From the NCBI GenBank assembly GCA_947478865.1, contig CANJXF010000017.1, forward strand, positions 1 to 64,000: 64,000 nucleotides of DNA, read 5' to 3'. This document shows, piece after piece, positions 18,651-28,646 of the stretch. Within the stretch, counting starts at the first letter, position 1. Every line of letters starts with the position of its first letter. Origin of the DNA: Verrucomicrobiales bacterium. Lineage in GTDB: Bacteria; Verrucomicrobiota; Verrucomicrobiia; Limisphaerales; CANJXF01. Position numbers and translations under genes: made by a program. The notes beneath the pieces are model-generated. The model saw nothing but the letters and a program-made list of their open reading frames with translations. It was not told where the DNA came from and made no database searches.

Positions 18651-18770
18651 GCAATCCCGTTGGGGTTGTAAATCTCTTATCATCATACCCCGGGGTTGCG
18701 AGGTAACGAGCTGCCCTTGGGCTGATTTATACAATCCTTTTGGAGCGGCATCGCATTGAGCGGTGATTTT
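18651..18770. repeat. REP-like cluster of short palindromes
   Basis: Four small stem-loops occur within 120 bases of non-coding DNA: AATCCC/GGGGTT (18653-18667), ACCCCGGGGT (18687-18696), GCCCTTGGGC (18713-18722) and ATCC/GGAG (18734-18745). The composition and spacing resemble the dispersed REP-type palindromes often found in Bacteroidota, Planctomycetota and Verrucomicrobiota intergenic regions. No second copy occurs in this window, so the dispersed nature is inferred. Confidence 0.45.
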
Positions 18771-18852
18771 CCAGGAATGGCCTTGAAAGAGTTGCGGAAG
18801 TGGATGCGCGAAAGGAAAGGAGAATTTGCAGCCTATCTGGGTATTATGCGGT

Positions 18853-19284
18853 CTATTTGGTTTTATAGTAGATATGGTCTGCTGTTGCCTCTGCGACTTT
18901 GAGTTTGTATGTGCCGTTGATGAGTTTGGGGAGACGGTCATCGTCAACATTGATGTGAACGAGGATTCTCTTGGAATCTACCTCCGTGATTTTCACTGCC
19001 GCGCTTTTCGGTCTGAAACCCGCTTCTGAATCGCTCGGTAAAATGCTTATTTGCATCTCGTTCTGTGTGTATTGGTTGCTTTTGGTCGTCATGGAGAACG
19101 AGTAGTTGCACCGTCTGAAGTTGAGGAAGTTTTCTCTTCCCTGAAACAAACCCTCCCTCGTATTGACTCTGATCCACAAGTTGTTTTTGTATCGATTCGA
19201 GTAGGCTGTGTACCTTACCTCATCTACTGTTGCAGCGCACCCAGAGAGCACGATGACAAGGAGCATTAGCGCTGTGTGCTTCAT
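18853..19284 (-). CDS. Putative lipoprotein of unknown function
   Basis: From the ATG at 19284 the product has 143 residues. It starts with a lipoprotein signal (MKHTALMLLVIVLSGCAATV, lipobox LSGC at residues 13-16), which is why I chose this start over the longer frame to 19407. The mature part is rich in polar residues with likely beta strands (NNLWIRVNTREGLF, RILVHINVDDDRLP, GTYKLKVAEAT). No family recognised. Codon and base use are somewhat more AT-rich than neighbouring genes, and it lies next to the REP-like palindromes, so it may be a more recent acquisition. Confidence 0.55.
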   Translation of the reverse strand: MKHTALMLLVIVLSGCAATVDEVRYTAYSNRYKNNLWIRVNTREGLFQGRENFLNFRRCNYSFSMTTKSNQYTQNEMQISILPSDSEAGFRPKSAAVKITEVDSKRILVHINVDDDRLPKLINGTYKLKVAEATADHIYYKTK

Positions 19285-19433
19285 GAACTTTGCCGCATAA
19301 CTTATATTCGGCATCGTGGTTTGCAGCCTATCCGGGTTCATGGTTGAAACAGTATTCTGGACGAGAATTCCTGTCCAACTTAGTTCTTTTCCCGAAACAA
19401 GCTCCAAACCTATCCCGCAAAGGCGGCAAAAAT

Positions 19434-20474
19434 CTATCTCGCCCGGACGCGCAGGCCGGTTTTTTCCGTGGCCGTGGCAAAGGAAACTTTTCCATTCACC
19501 GAGGTCGGGCCGATGTAGGGATCATTGGAGCAAAGGAGATTGCCGTCGATGTCGAGGTGATTGGTGAGTTCGGCCAGGTGCGCTGCGGCGGAAGTCAGGA
19601 TGCTGCTCTCAATCATGCAGCCGATCATGGTCTTGAGGCCGAGCTTGCGCGCGGCTCGCAACGCTTCGTAGGCGCCGCTGATGCCGCCGGTCTTGATCAG
19701 CTTGGCGTTCACGCCGTGAAAACATTCGGCGCAATACTCGGCGTCGGCGGCGTGATGAAACGATTCGTCGGCAAAAATCGGGATGGGCGTGCGGGCCTTG
19801 AGCCAGACCCAATCGGCGCGTGGCGTGGAGGCATGCATCGGCTGCTCGCAGAATTCGATGTTCGGATCCTGGGCGAACCATTCGAGGTTGCGCAGCGACT
19901 CTTCCTTGGTTTTCCAGCCTTCGTTGGCGTCAATGCGGACGGTTTTCTTCGGCGCCGCTTCGCGGAGCGCGGTCATGTTCTGCTGATCGTCCGGCCCGCC
20001 GACTTTCAATTTCAAAATGGGATACGGCTCGGCTTCGAGAACTTTCTTGCGAATCATTTCCGGCGTGTCGATCCCGATGGTGAATGAGGTGACATGGCGG
20101 TTTTCCTGGAAACCGAGTTTGAGAAAATCGTAAATGGGCTGGCCCGCCTTGCGCGCCGCACCGTCCATCAGCGCGATGTTGATCGCGCATTTCGCCCCGT
20201 AATTGCCGGGAAATGTTTCCAGATAATTCATGCTTCCGGCCACGTCGTCGAAGGAGAGTTTATTCGCATCGACCTGTTTCAAAAATTCCATGACGGTGCC
20301 GACATTTTCCTCGTAGCGCGCCGAGGGAGCCGATTCGCCGAGGCCGACGACGCCTTGGTCATCGGTCAAATCAAGCAGGACAATTCCAAAAACGGTTTTG
20401 CCCCGGTTCAGGCTGCTGGCGACGGTCCACTCGTGGCGGAGTTTCAGGTCGAATTTTGAAAAATTCATTTTCAT
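19434..20474 (-). CDS. Dipeptide epimerase (enolase superfamily)
   Basis: The approximately 346-residue TIM-barrel enzyme shows PILKLKVGGPDD (catalytic KxK), RIDANEGWKTKEE, IEFCEQPMHAS, PIFADESFHHA and AKLIKTGGISGAYEA (second catalytic Lys). The segment MIGCMIESSILTSAA followed by LDIDGNLL gives the DxD-type signature used by L-Ala-D/L-Glu epimerases to bind the dipeptide amino group. These enzymes recycle murein-derived L-Ala-D-Glu. The start is 20474, or 20468 (a second ATG). A VanX-like D-Ala-D-Ala dipeptidase elsewhere in the window would fit the same peptidoglycan recycling theme, though the genes are unlinked. Confidence 0.85.
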   Translation of the reverse strand: MKMNFSKFDLKLRHEWTVASSLNRGKTVFGIVLLDLTDDQGVVGLGESAPSARYEENVGTVMEFLKQVDANKLSFDDVAGSMNYLETFPGNYGAKCAINIALMDGAARKAGQPIYDFLKLGFQENRHVTSFTIGIDTPEMIRKKVLEAEPYPILKLKVGGPDDQQNMTALREAAPKKTVRIDANEGWKTKEESLRNLEWFAQDPNIEFCEQPMHASTPRADWVWLKARTPIPIFADESFHHAADAEYCAECFHGVNAKLIKTGGISGAYEALRAARKLGLKTMIGCMIESSILTSAAAHLAELTNHLDIDGNLLCSNDPYIGPTSVNGKVSFATATEKTGLRVRAR

Positions 20475-20537
20475 AAGGTGCAAACCAAATCCCATCTGCC
20501 GTCCGGACGCAATCTCTCTTTGGCGACGCCGCGGCGA

Positions 20538-23500
20538 TTACGGCAGGACTCGAATGCGATAAAAACCTTGCGGCGAAGGCGCGCCACCCGGTCGGCTCGC
20601 ACTCGTGCCAGTGGCCGAAACGTCCCCCGGCAGGTCGGTCCATTCCGACTCGTCGAGCGTCGATTTAAATTGAACGCGATAATCGCGGCCGGGAATGGAA
20701 TTCCAAATGAGCATGACGCTGCCGTCCGGCTGCACCTCGCCTTGCAGCGTCGGCGGCGCGACCACCAGCACCGAAAAACTGGCCGTGTCGCTCAAGCCCG
20801 GCGCGCCATCATCACTCACGCGAATGGCAAATTCGTTCGTGCCCATTTGCTCGCTAGTCGGGGTCCATGCGAAAATGCCGTTCGTGGAATTTAAGTCCGC
20901 GCCCGGCACGGTTGAATCGAAACCAAATTGAAGATTGTTCGCCGGCCAATCGCGGTCGCTCGCCGCATTCGTGAAGGTGAGCGTGGTTCCCGCGTAAATC
21001 GTCTGGTTGGAAACCTGCGTCAACGACGGCGGTTCGTTCACCTCATTGACCAACACGGTGAAAGTCTGCGTTGCGCTCAAGCTCGGCGAACCATTATCGG
21101 TCACGCGAATCGTGATCGAATTGGAACTCGGCCCTTGCGCTTCACTCGGGGTCCACGCGAACACGCCATTGGTTGGATTGATCTCAGCTCCCGATGGTGC
21201 GCCCGGTTCCAGGCTGAACGTGAGTTCGCCATTTTCGGGATCGCTCGCAGAATTCGTAAATTGGAGCAGCGTCTTCTCATCAACGGTCTGCGGCGCAATT
21301 CCGGCGAGAATTGGAGCGTCGTTCACCTCATTGACCAACACGATGAAGGTCTGCGTTGCGCTCAAGCTCGGCGAACCATTATCGGTCACGCGAATCGTGA
21401 TCGAATTGGAACTCGGCCCTTGCGCTTCACTCGGGTTCCACGTGAACACGCCATTCGTCGCGTTAATCTGCGCGCCAGCCGGTGCGCCCGGTTCCAGGCT
21501 GAACGTGAGTTGATCACCATCGGGATCGCTCGCGTAATTCGTGAGCTGGAGCAGCGTCTTCTCATCAACGGTCTGCGGCGCAATTCCGGCGAGAATTGGA
21601 GCGTCGTTCACCGGGTTTACCGTCAGCAAAAATTGATTAGTCACACTGGACGAACCGTCGCTGACCACGACTGAAATCGTGCTGGCGCCGGACTGATTCG
21701 CCGCCGGGGTGACGGCCAGAAACCGGTTGGTCCCCGTGCCCGAGAAAACCAGATTCGCGTTGGGCACGAGATTGGTATTCGAGGACGATTTCGAAAGAAC
21801 CAGTAAATCAGCCGTGGTTTCGGCGTCTGAAATCGTGAAGGCGATTCCCGCCAAAGGAACGTCTTCATCCGTGTTTTGATTGGACAAGGAAGAAATCTGC
21901 GGCGGCGTGTTTCCCGAGCAGCACTGCGGGATTCCAGTGGTCAAGGTGAGCCGCCAACCACTGGCGAGGCTGCCGCTTTTCGGGTTGGAGTCGTCCATGA
22001 TGTAGAGCGACCAGGTTCCGTTCGGATTGACCCCCTCGAACGCGGTCAGGTTTGCGCCATACGGACCAGCGGGCGCGGGCGAATTGAACGGATCGGCCGC
22101 TGCTTCGTAATTGCTGGGCAAAAATGTGCCGGAAACAATTTGCGTTGCGTCCGGCAATGTCGAGGCCGCCGCGCTATCGAACGTTAGATTGACGTTATTG
22201 AGCGAAGAGCCGCCGCCGCAATCGGACATCAGCAAGACAGTTTGGCCACTCGGAGAAACGAGCAGAATATCGAGATCGTCAGGGCCGGAGTGGCTCAATC
22301 CCACGAGCGAAACCGTTGCCTTTAACACCGAACCGGTTGCCCCTGCCACCGTGATCGCCGAAGGATAGAGCGACGCGGCTCCAATATTGCCCGTTGCGGG
22401 AAGGTTGATGCTGGTCGTGTTGGAATAGCTGTTGATCTGCGGGGTCGTGCTGCCGAGGGACAAGATTACGGTGACGAAACCGAGATTGGTCGATCCATCC
22501 TGCAGCTGCAGCACCGGATGAATGGTCCCGCCGCAAATTCCATTAGCCGTAAACGTGAAGGCTTTGGCCACCGGCGATCCGCCTGCGATCAAAGAGCCGT
22601 AGGTCTGCGCGCCGCTGGGCGCGATGACTCCATTGGTCGCCAGAAGGGTCGCGACCAAATTAGCCGTGTTGGCCGAGCCGCTGTTCTTCAGGGAGAATTG
22701 CAGCGTCACCGTTTCGCCTGGATCCACCGCGCCGTTGGTTGCGCCGCAATTTTCCGCCGAGAGCAAGGTTGAATCGAGCGTCACGATGGGAGTCGGCGTG
22801 AAAGTGCTGATGGAAAAATTCGCATCGGACACATCGAAGAAAATGTTTCCAGCCGCCTCAACTTTAATGCGGGCCAAGCTCGTGGAAAAATTCGGCAGCA
22901 GGATTGATTCAGCACCGTCATTTGGCGTGTTGCTGGCCAGAAGAATGGAGAACGTATTTCCGCCGTTGGTCGAAAGCCAGATGTTGACGTTGGTTGCAAA
23001 GATCGGCGACGCGGTTGTTCCAGCGACGTCCCAGGTCACGGTTTGCGCTCCCGACCAACTCACCGCCGTGTTGGGCGCGGTGACAAGAAATGGTCCAGCG
23101 GCGGAGTTGACTGTGACCTGCATGTTGGCGGTATTCACGCCTCCTCCTCCCGCGCGATTGTCCCGCGCTGTGACTCGAAAATTCATGGTCCGGCTCGCGG
23201 TGGGCAACTTTTCACCCAGCGAGCTGCTGTTGGCCAAAATGCTCGATAGCTTTGGGAAAATCCGGGAAGGACTCGCCGTCGGATTGAACGAACGAAAAAT
23301 GGGGCTGCTCCCGTTGTCAGGGTCCGTCAATAATTGCGCCGCGCCCAGATCGCGTTCCTCCCAGCAATAGGTCAGCGCATCCCCATCCACGTCGCTCCCG
23401 CTCGCGGTCAGGGTGAACGGCGTGCTTTTGGGAATCACATAATTCGCGCCCGCATTCACAGTCGGGGCCGTATTTCCAGTCGAGGAAATAACCGGGCAAC

Positions 23501-24767
23501 CGCTGCCGAATCCAGTGGTGGTGTAAGCCAAAATTTCATCGAAGCTGATCGAATGAAAATAAGGATCGCTGTGTGGCTGAAGGTCATCAGCGCCACAAAT
23601 CCCGGCGTAGGGCATGATCGTGGATCCGCTGCCGGGCTCGTAGGCAGTCGAGGCATAGCGATTTCTACCGCCGCAATTGAGGGTCACGCTGTTGAACGTA
23701 TGATTGCCGCCGAACTGATGGCCCATCTCGTGCGCAACATAATCGACATAAAACGCGTCGCCCGTGGGAGCGGTCAACCCGGTCACTCCGCGCGCTTTGT
23801 CGTTCGACCGGCAAACCACCCCCAATCCGGCGATCCCGCCGCCGCCGGTGCTGAAGACGTGTCCAATATCGTAGTTCGCATCGCCAATGATGCTGTCCAC
23901 GGTGGATTGATTTTGGCCAAGCATCGTTGAACCACTGGAGTTGGAAAAGGGATCCGTGCTGGCGTTCGTATAAACCAGCAAATCATTGTTGGGCACCAAG
24001 ACCATGCGGACGGCCAGCTCCACTTCGTAAATCCCGCTCACGCGATTGACTGCAGTGACGATTGCCGACATGCCAGCGGATACGGTGCCTCCGTGATAAG
24101 CGACGTATTCTCCCGTGGCCGCGCAAGCGAGCCGATAGGTCCGTAAATTTCCACCGGAACGCAGCAATTCTCCCTGCGCCAGCGGTTGAGCGATTTCATC
24201 ATTCCCGCCGGCAACCAAACACTGGAATCCATCCGGGCCCTTTCGATAATCGCGTTTGTAATAACTGGTGTGCAGGACGGCGTCGCCGCGCCAATACGGA
24301 TCAATATAGACGGCGCCCTTTGGTGAAAGGATCTGCCCGTGAAAACCGGACGGGCTCACGTCAAAACGCACGCTGGCCGAAGGATCGTCGATGCCCTGGC
24401 CGAGATAAGTTTTGATCTCGGGAAATTTCGCCGCGAGTTCCGGCGCCATGACCGGTGATTCGACAATCTCAAACCGGGCAAGGGTTCCATCGGGCATGGG
24501 CAAACTGATTTCTCCAGGAGCGATTTTTGCTTCCTGTGAAAATTCTTTGGGCACGCGTTCCAGCGCCGCCCGGAGGGACACGTGATCGACTTTGAAGGCG
24601 TGAAATTTTTCCGGCGGCACCCAGGCGTCAGATGCAGGACGGTTTTTTGCAATGGCTTCGACCCTTTCCCAAATCGGTTTGCCGGGCGCGGGTTGAGAGC
24701 GGCCTGTGGTGACAGAAACCGCGGCAAGGACGGATCCAAAAACAAACAGGACTCTTTTTAAATTCAT
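20538..24767 (-). CDS. Large secreted reprolysin-like zinc metalloprotease with P-domain and cadherin-like repeats
   Basis: The 1409-residue exported protein has, in order: a signal peptide (1-24), a propeptide-like region to about 200, and a metzincin catalytic domain with HEMGHQFGGNH at residues 346-356 and a TIMPYAGICG Met-turn. A Pro-rich/Ig-like linker follows, then a proprotein-convertase-type P-domain (about 775-945; LDILLVSPSG), and several cadherin/He_PIG-like repeats starting with NDAPILAGIAPQTVDEK. It ends in a YRVQFKSTLDESEW...GFYRIRVLP module common at the ends of Verrucomicrobia surface proteins. Zinc ligands are H346, H350 and H356 with catalytic E347. It probably degrades extracellular protein. 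It is transcribed alone, upstream of the dipeptide epimerase gene. Confidence 0.9.
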   Translation of the reverse strand: MNLKRVLFVFGSVLAAVSVTTGRSQPAPGKPIWERVEAIAKNRPASDAWVPPEKFHAFKVDHVSLRAALERVPKEFSQEAKIAPGEISLPMPDGTLARFEIVESPVMAPELAAKFPEIKTYLGQGIDDPSASVRFDVSPSGFHGQILSPKGAVYIDPYWRGDAVLHTSYYKRDYRKGPDGFQCLVAGGNDEIAQPLAQGELLRSGGNLRTYRLACAATGEYVAYHGGTVSAGMSAIVTAVNRVSGIYEVELAVRMVLVPNNDLLVYTNASTDPFSNSSGSTMLGQNQSTVDSIIGDANYDIGHVFSTGGGGIAGLGVVCRSNDKARGVTGLTAPTGDAFYVDYVAHEMGHQFGGNHTFNSVTLNCGGRNRYASTAYEPGSGSTIMPYAGICGADDLQPHSDPYFHSISFDEILAYTTTGFGSGCPVISSTGNTAPTVNAGANYVIPKSTPFTLTASGSDVDGDALTYCWEERDLGAAQLLTDPDNGSSPIFRSFNPTASPSRIFPKLSSILANSSSLGEKLPTASRTMNFRVTARDNRAGGGGVNTANMQVTVNSAAGPFLVTAPNTAVSWSGAQTVTWDVAGTTASPIFATNVNIWLSTNGGNTFSILLASNTPNDGAESILLPNFSTSLARIKVEAAGNIFFDVSDANFSISTFTPTPIVTLDSTLLSAENCGATNGAVDPGETVTLQFSLKNSGSANTANLVATLLATNGVIAPSGAQTYGSLIAGGSPVAKAFTFTANGICGGTIHPVLQLQDGSTNLGFVTVILSLGSTTPQINSYSNTTSINLPATGNIGAASLYPSAITVAGATGSVLKATVSLVGLSHSGPDDLDILLVSPSGQTVLLMSDCGGGSSLNNVNLTFDSAAASTLPDATQIVSGTFLPSNYEAAADPFNSPAPAGPYGANLTAFEGVNPNGTWSLYIMDDSNPKSGSLASGWRLTLTTGIPQCCSGNTPPQISSLSNQNTDEDVPLAGIAFTISDAETTADLLVLSKSSSNTNLVPNANLVFSGTGTNRFLAVTPAANQSGASTISVVVSDGSSSVTNQFLLTVNPVNDAPILAGIAPQTVDEKTLLQLTNYASDPDGDQLTFSLEPGAPAGAQINATNGVFTWNPSEAQGPSSNSITIRVTDNGSPSLSATQTFIVLVNEVNDAPILAGIAPQTVDEKTLLQFTNSASDPENGELTFSLEPGAPSGAEINPTNGVFAWTPSEAQGPSSNSITIRVTDNGSPSLSATQTFTVLVNEVNEPPSLTQVSNQTIYAGTTLTFTNAASDRDWPANNLQFGFDSTVPGADLNSTNGIFAWTPTSEQMGTNEFAIRVSDDGAPGLSDTASFSVLVVAPPTLQGEVQPDGSVMLIWNSIPGRDYRVQFKSTLDESEWTDLPGDVSATGTSASRPGGAPSPQGFYRIRVLP
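21034..21603 (-). repeat. Two tandem 285-base repeats inside the metalloprotease gene
   Basis: Two copies, 95 codons each, encode adjacent cadherin-like domains. Stretches 21065-21150 and 21350-21435 (86 bases) are identical, as are 21262-21327 and 21547-21612 (66 bases). The identity at DNA level points to recent duplication or gene conversion. Confidence 0.9.
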
Positions 24768-24974
24768 GAAATAATTCCCCGCGTCAATGCGCCCAGAAAC
24801 GCATAACGCCGTTTTCGGACGCTAGCGGAAAGAGGATTGCAGGTCAATTTTCCTGATTTTGGAATCTCCGGTCGCGCCGCTGTCCAAAAAATGAGCAATG
24901 CGCCGGGAACAATTCAAGACTCTTCACGTGCCTGAGCGACCAAGCCTTTAGCCTCTGAACAGATTTTCGCTCGC

Positions 24975-26360
24975 TCAAGCGGGGGTTGTCCGGCGCGGGT
25001 TTCGAAAGAAGGATATGAACAGAATCAAAATTGCCGCTGCAAAACCCGCGGGCTTCAGCCAAAGAGGCTTCCAATCGATCGATCTTAGCTCCTCCTGGTG
25101 CAGCGCAATTTTTTGCTCATCGGAAAGTCCCGCGCGAAGGTTTTGCAATAACGAATCGAGCTGTTTGCGAAATTCATTGGCTTCGGTTGGCTGAGCAGAA
25201 GCAAGTTTGCCCTCCAACGCTTTAATGTCGCTAATTTTGTCGGGAGCAACTTTTGCAAAATACACTGACGCTTTGGGAGAATGTTGCGCCTCGATCCTTG
25301 CCGCCACTTGCGCACCAATGAACATTCCCAAACCGAGCGTGAAAAGAACCAACATTCCCTGAGCCTGCGCCCGAATGTTTTTCGGCGCGGCCTGATCGGT
25401 GTAAATCTGACCTGTGACAAAAAAGAAATCGTAGCAGATTCCGTGTAGCACAATTCCAAGGATGATCATCCACTGGATTTGCTCCGAAGCGCCGATGGCA
25501 AAAAGTCCATAACGGACGACCCACGCCAACATCCCGACGGCCAACATCCATTTCACACCCAGCCGGGCGAAGAAAAGCGGCATGATCAGCATGAAAACGA
25601 TCTCGGACATTTGCCCATATGACATCGTCTGGCCAATGGGCAAACCGGTCATCTCCACGACTCGGCTGGTGATTTGGTAATAAAAGGCGAGGGGAATGCA
25701 AATCAGCGCGGATGCGACCATGAAGGTTAGATAGGATCGGTTTTTTAGCATGACCAACGCATCCAGCCCGAGGATTTGCCGCGCGGAAACCGGTCCAGAG
25801 CCAACGGGCGGTGTGTGTGGCAAGGCCAGGCTGAAAAACCCCAGCAACAAAGCCGCGCCCGCCGTTAAATAAAACATATTGATTGTCTTATCCCAGCCCA
25901 GCCAGCTCAGAGTGAGACCCGCAGCAATCCAGCCGATCGTTCCCAGGACACGAATGAGCGGAAACTCCTTTTCCGGGTTGGTCATGTTCTTCATCGCAAG
26001 CGTGTTCGTCAGGGCAAGGGTTGGAAAATACGTCAGCATATATCCGAAGAACACGCCATTGATGGCGGTGGGTGCAGCGCCCGCCTTCATCAAAGTGGTT
26101 GCATAAAGCATGAGGGCGGCCCCGATAAAATGCATCGCAGCCAAAACGCGTTGAGCTGGAAAAAATCGATCCGCGATCATGCCCACAAAAAATGGAGAAA
26201 TCATTCCCGCAATTGGGCCAACCGAATAGGTCCATCCGAAGTCTTCCGCTTTGAAACCGAGGGCGCCGAGGTAATTTGGCCCGGTCACATACCAGGATCC
26301 CCAAATAAAGAATTCCAAAAACATCATCACGGAAAATTTTAGGCGAATCGCAGGTTTCAT
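24975..26360 (-). CDS. MFS nucleoside:proton symporter family transporter
   Basis: From the ATG at 26360 the protein has 461 residues and about 12 hydrophobic segments. It starts [20 protein letters not shown], the characteristic opening of the nucleoside:H+ symporter (NupG/XapB) family. [15 protein letters not shown], the usual loop 2-3 motif, and a later [24 protein letters not shown] support the assignment. An unusual hydrophilic segment of about 70 residues (roughly 370-440) separates the last helices. The substrate is probably a nucleoside but some relatives take other small molecules. The frame extends to 26498 without homology, so the shorter start is preferred. Confidence 0.82.
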   Translation of the reverse strand: MKPAIRLKFSVMMFLEFFIWGSWYVTGPNYLGALGFKAEDFGWTYSVGPIAGMISPFFVGMIADRFFPAQRVLAAMHFIGAALMLYATTLMKAGAAPTAINGVFFGYMLTYFPTLALTNTLAMKNMTNPEKEFPLIRVLGTIGWIAAGLTLSWLGWDKTINMFYLTAGAALLLGFFSLALPHTPPVGSGPVSARQILGLDALVMLKNRSYLTFMVASALICIPLAFYYQITSRVVEMTGLPIGQTMSYGQMSEIVFMLIMPLFFARLGVKWMLAVGMLAWVVRYGLFAIGASEQIQWMIILGIVLHGICYDFFFVTGQIYTDQAAPKNIRAQAQGMLVLFTLGLGMFIGAQVAARIEAQHSPKASVYFAKVAPDKISDIKALEGKLASAQPTEANEFRKQLDSLLQNLRAGLSDEQKIALHQEELRSIDWKPLWLKPAGFAAAILILFISFFRNPRRTTPA

Positions 26361-26536
26361 AGTTTGTGCGTGCGAAACTAGGTGAATCGAAAAATTTCGG
26401 CAAGCCTCGACTCGCCCGGAAAAGCTCACGCGCGGTTTTGTTTCAACCTTCGCCGGGAGGCAGCCGGGCTTCTTGAATTCAGGCGAAAACTGTGGCAAAA
26501 GTTACTCAAGCGAATTATTTTGTCCTCCGACAATTC

Positions 26537-27139
26537 ATGAACTTGCCAACCGTAATTCTGGCTTCGGCGTCGCCCCGGCGTTCAGAACTTCTACGGCAAT
26601 TGGACCTGGAATTCGAGGTCATCCCAAGCGACGCCACCGAGATTCACCACGAGCAACTCACCTCGGGCGAACTTTCGCAAATCAACGCGTATCGAAAAGC
26701 CCGAGCGGTCTCCAAGAGATTTCCCGACGCGCTGGTCATCGGGATGGATACGCTGGTTTCGCTCGGCACAAAATTATTTGGCAAGCCTGCCAGCCGGGCC
26801 GACGCGCAGCGGATGCTGGAAGACCTGCAAGGTTTCACGCATGAAGTTGTCACCGGCGTGTGCCTCATTCATTTGCGGGGACATCGCCAAAGAATTTTCG
26901 CCGACCGCACTCGAGTGACGTTTCGTTCCCTCAGCCCTGCGGAAATTGCGCACTATCACTCGAAAATCAATCCGATGGATAAAGCCGGTGCCTATGCCAT
27001 TCAAGACCACGGAGATGAGATCGTGCGAAAAATTTCCGGCTCCTTCAGCAACGTCGTCGGGCTGCCATTGGAGCGCTTGAGCGAGGAATTGGCTCAATTC
27101 GAAGTGCGTGCCCCCTCGGTTCTCGCCTCTGGGCATTAA
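26537..27139 (+). CDS. maf: Maf family nucleotide pyrophosphatase
   Basis: The 200-residue protein begins PTVILASASPRRSELLRQLD, the Maf signature, followed by VIGMDTLVSLG (usually ADT) and KPASRADAQRMLEDLQGFTHEVVTG. The segment DKAGAYAIQDHG is also typical. Maf proteins hydrolyse non-canonical or canonical dTTP/UTP-type nucleotides and can affect septation. The replacement of the usual ADT by MDT places Met next to the conserved catalytic Asp. I chose the ATG at 26537 because homology begins there; the frame extends upstream to 26492. Confidence 0.88.
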   Translation: MNLPTVILASASPRRSELLRQLDLEFEVIPSDATEIHHEQLTSGELSQINAYRKARAVSKRFPDALVIGMDTLVSLGTKLFGKPASRADAQRMLEDLQGFTHEVVTGVCLIHLRGHRQRIFADRTRVTFRSLSPAEIAHYHSKINPMDKAGAYAIQDHGDEIVRKISGSFSNVVGLPLERLSEELAQFEVRAPSVLASGH

Positions 27140-27285
27140 TCGGCCCAACCATTTTGCAAAGCCCGTTTGCTGGGGGTCGCAAGGGCAAATCAGGACAAAA
27201 ACGTTTTTCATCGCGACATCTGATTTGCTCAAACTGTTATCGCGTCCTTGACCCGTCCGCCCGAAAATGACAGACATACTTGCGT

Positions 27286-28611
27286 ATGATCCAACATTTA
27301 ATTCTGGTTGCGTTGTTTTCTGCCACGATCACCGCCTCCGCGAAAAATTACGAACTGCATTCGTTCCGAAAAATTCAACTGACGGACAAATTCTGGAGCG
27401 AAGGCGCTACCATCGGTGATCTCAATCGCGACGGCAAAATGGATGTCGTCTCCGGACCGTTTTGGTACGAAGGGCCGGACTACAAAAAAAGTCACGAATT
27501 CTATCCGGCCACGGAAAAATTCGTCGTGAAAAAGAAAGACGGCACGGAGGAAACCATTCCCGGATTTGAAGGCGCGCTGGGATCGAACAACACGTATTCA
27601 AGAAACTTCCTCTCTTTCACCTACGATTTTAATGGCGACGGCTGGCCTGATATTTTGGTCCTCGGTTTTCCCGGCGCGGAATCGTGGTGGTTTGAAAATC
27701 CAAAAGGAAAGGAAGGCCATTGGGCACGCCACGTGGCCGTCACCGTGACGGACAATGAATCGCCCACCTTCGGCGACCTCACCGGCGATGGAAAACCGGA
27801 ATTAATTTTTCACACCGACGGCGTTTTGGGTTATGCGGAGCCTGATTGGAAAAACCCGACGGCCAAATGGACGTTTCATCCCATTTCCACCAAGGGCGAC
27901 TGGCAACGGTTCACGCACGGCCTCGGCTACGGCGACCTGAATGGCGATGGTCGCAAGGACATGTTTGAAAAAGACGGATGGTGGGAGCAGCCCAAGTCAT
28001 TAGCCGGTGATCCGATTTGGAAACGGCACCGTTTCCCATTTGCTTCTGGCATGGGCGGGTCGCAAATGTATGCATACGACGTGAACGGCGACGGGCGCGC
28101 TGATTTGATCACGTCTCTGGCGGCGCACGGTTACGGCCTGGTTTGGTATGAGCAATTGAAGGAGAAAAATGCCTCGGGCGAAATCGATTTCAAGCCGCAC
28201 GTCATTCTCGACAAGGATGGCAAGCCGAACGAATACGGGATTGCCTTCTCACAGCTCCACGCCATCGATCTGGTCGATGTCGATGGAGATGGCTTGAAAG
28301 ATATTGTCACCGGAAAACGTTTTTGGGCTCACGGAAATCACGGGGATGCAGAGCCAAATGCTCCCGCCGTTTTGTACTGGTTCCAACTGGTTCGCAACAA
28401 AGATAAATCCGTCAGTTTTGTTCCACACCAGATCGACAATAATTCCGGCGTGGGCACCCAGGTTTTGGCGGCGGATATCGACGGCAACAAATTGCCCGAC
28501 GTGATCGTGGGAAATAAAAAAGGTGTGTTTGTTCACCTGCACGAAAAGAAAAAAGTCAGCCGGCAGGAGTGGGAAGCCGCCCAGCCGAAGCCCACGGATG
28601 GCAAACCATAA
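27286..28611 (+). CDS. Secreted FG-GAP/VCBS-repeat protein
   Basis: The 441-residue exported protein has a signal peptide (residues 1-20, ending TASA). It carries at least seven calcium-binding-type DxDxDG loops: DLNRDGKMD, DFNGDGWPD, DLTGDGKPE, DLNGDGRKD, DVNGDGRAD, DVDGDGLKD and DIDGNKLPD. These are spaced like blades of an integrin-type beta propeller. Such proteins are abundant in Verrucomicrobia and Planctomycetes and are of unknown or adhesive function. The ATG at 27286 is chosen over an in-frame TTG at 27280. A condensation-like gene follows 35 bases later on the same strand. Confidence 0.85.
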   Translation: MIQHLILVALFSATITASAKNYELHSFRKIQLTDKFWSEGATIGDLNRDGKMDVVSGPFWYEGPDYKKSHEFYPATEKFVVKKKDGTEETIPGFEGALGSNNTYSRNFLSFTYDFNGDGWPDILVLGFPGAESWWFENPKGKEGHWARHVAVTVTDNESPTFGDLTGDGKPELIFHTDGVLGYAEPDWKNPTAKWTFHPISTKGDWQRFTHGLGYGDLNGDGRKDMFEKDGWWEQPKSLAGDPIWKRHRFPFASGMGGSQMYAYDVNGDGRADLITSLAAHGYGLVWYEQLKEKNASGEIDFKPHVILDKDGKPNEYGIAFSQLHAIDLVDVDGDGLKDIVTGKRFWAHGNHGDAEPNAPAVLYWFQLVRNKDKSVSFVPHQIDNNSGVGTQVLAADIDGNKLPDVIVGNKKGVFVHLHEKKKVSRQEWEAAQPKPTDGKP

Positions 28612-28646
28612 AGAGTTTGAAGAAGAAATCGCATTTCGAGTAAAAC

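Noticed and set aside
20094-20894. Plus-strand frames opposite the dipeptide epimerase and metalloprotease genes
   Set aside because: Shadows without motifs; the minus-strand genes show clear catalytic signatures.
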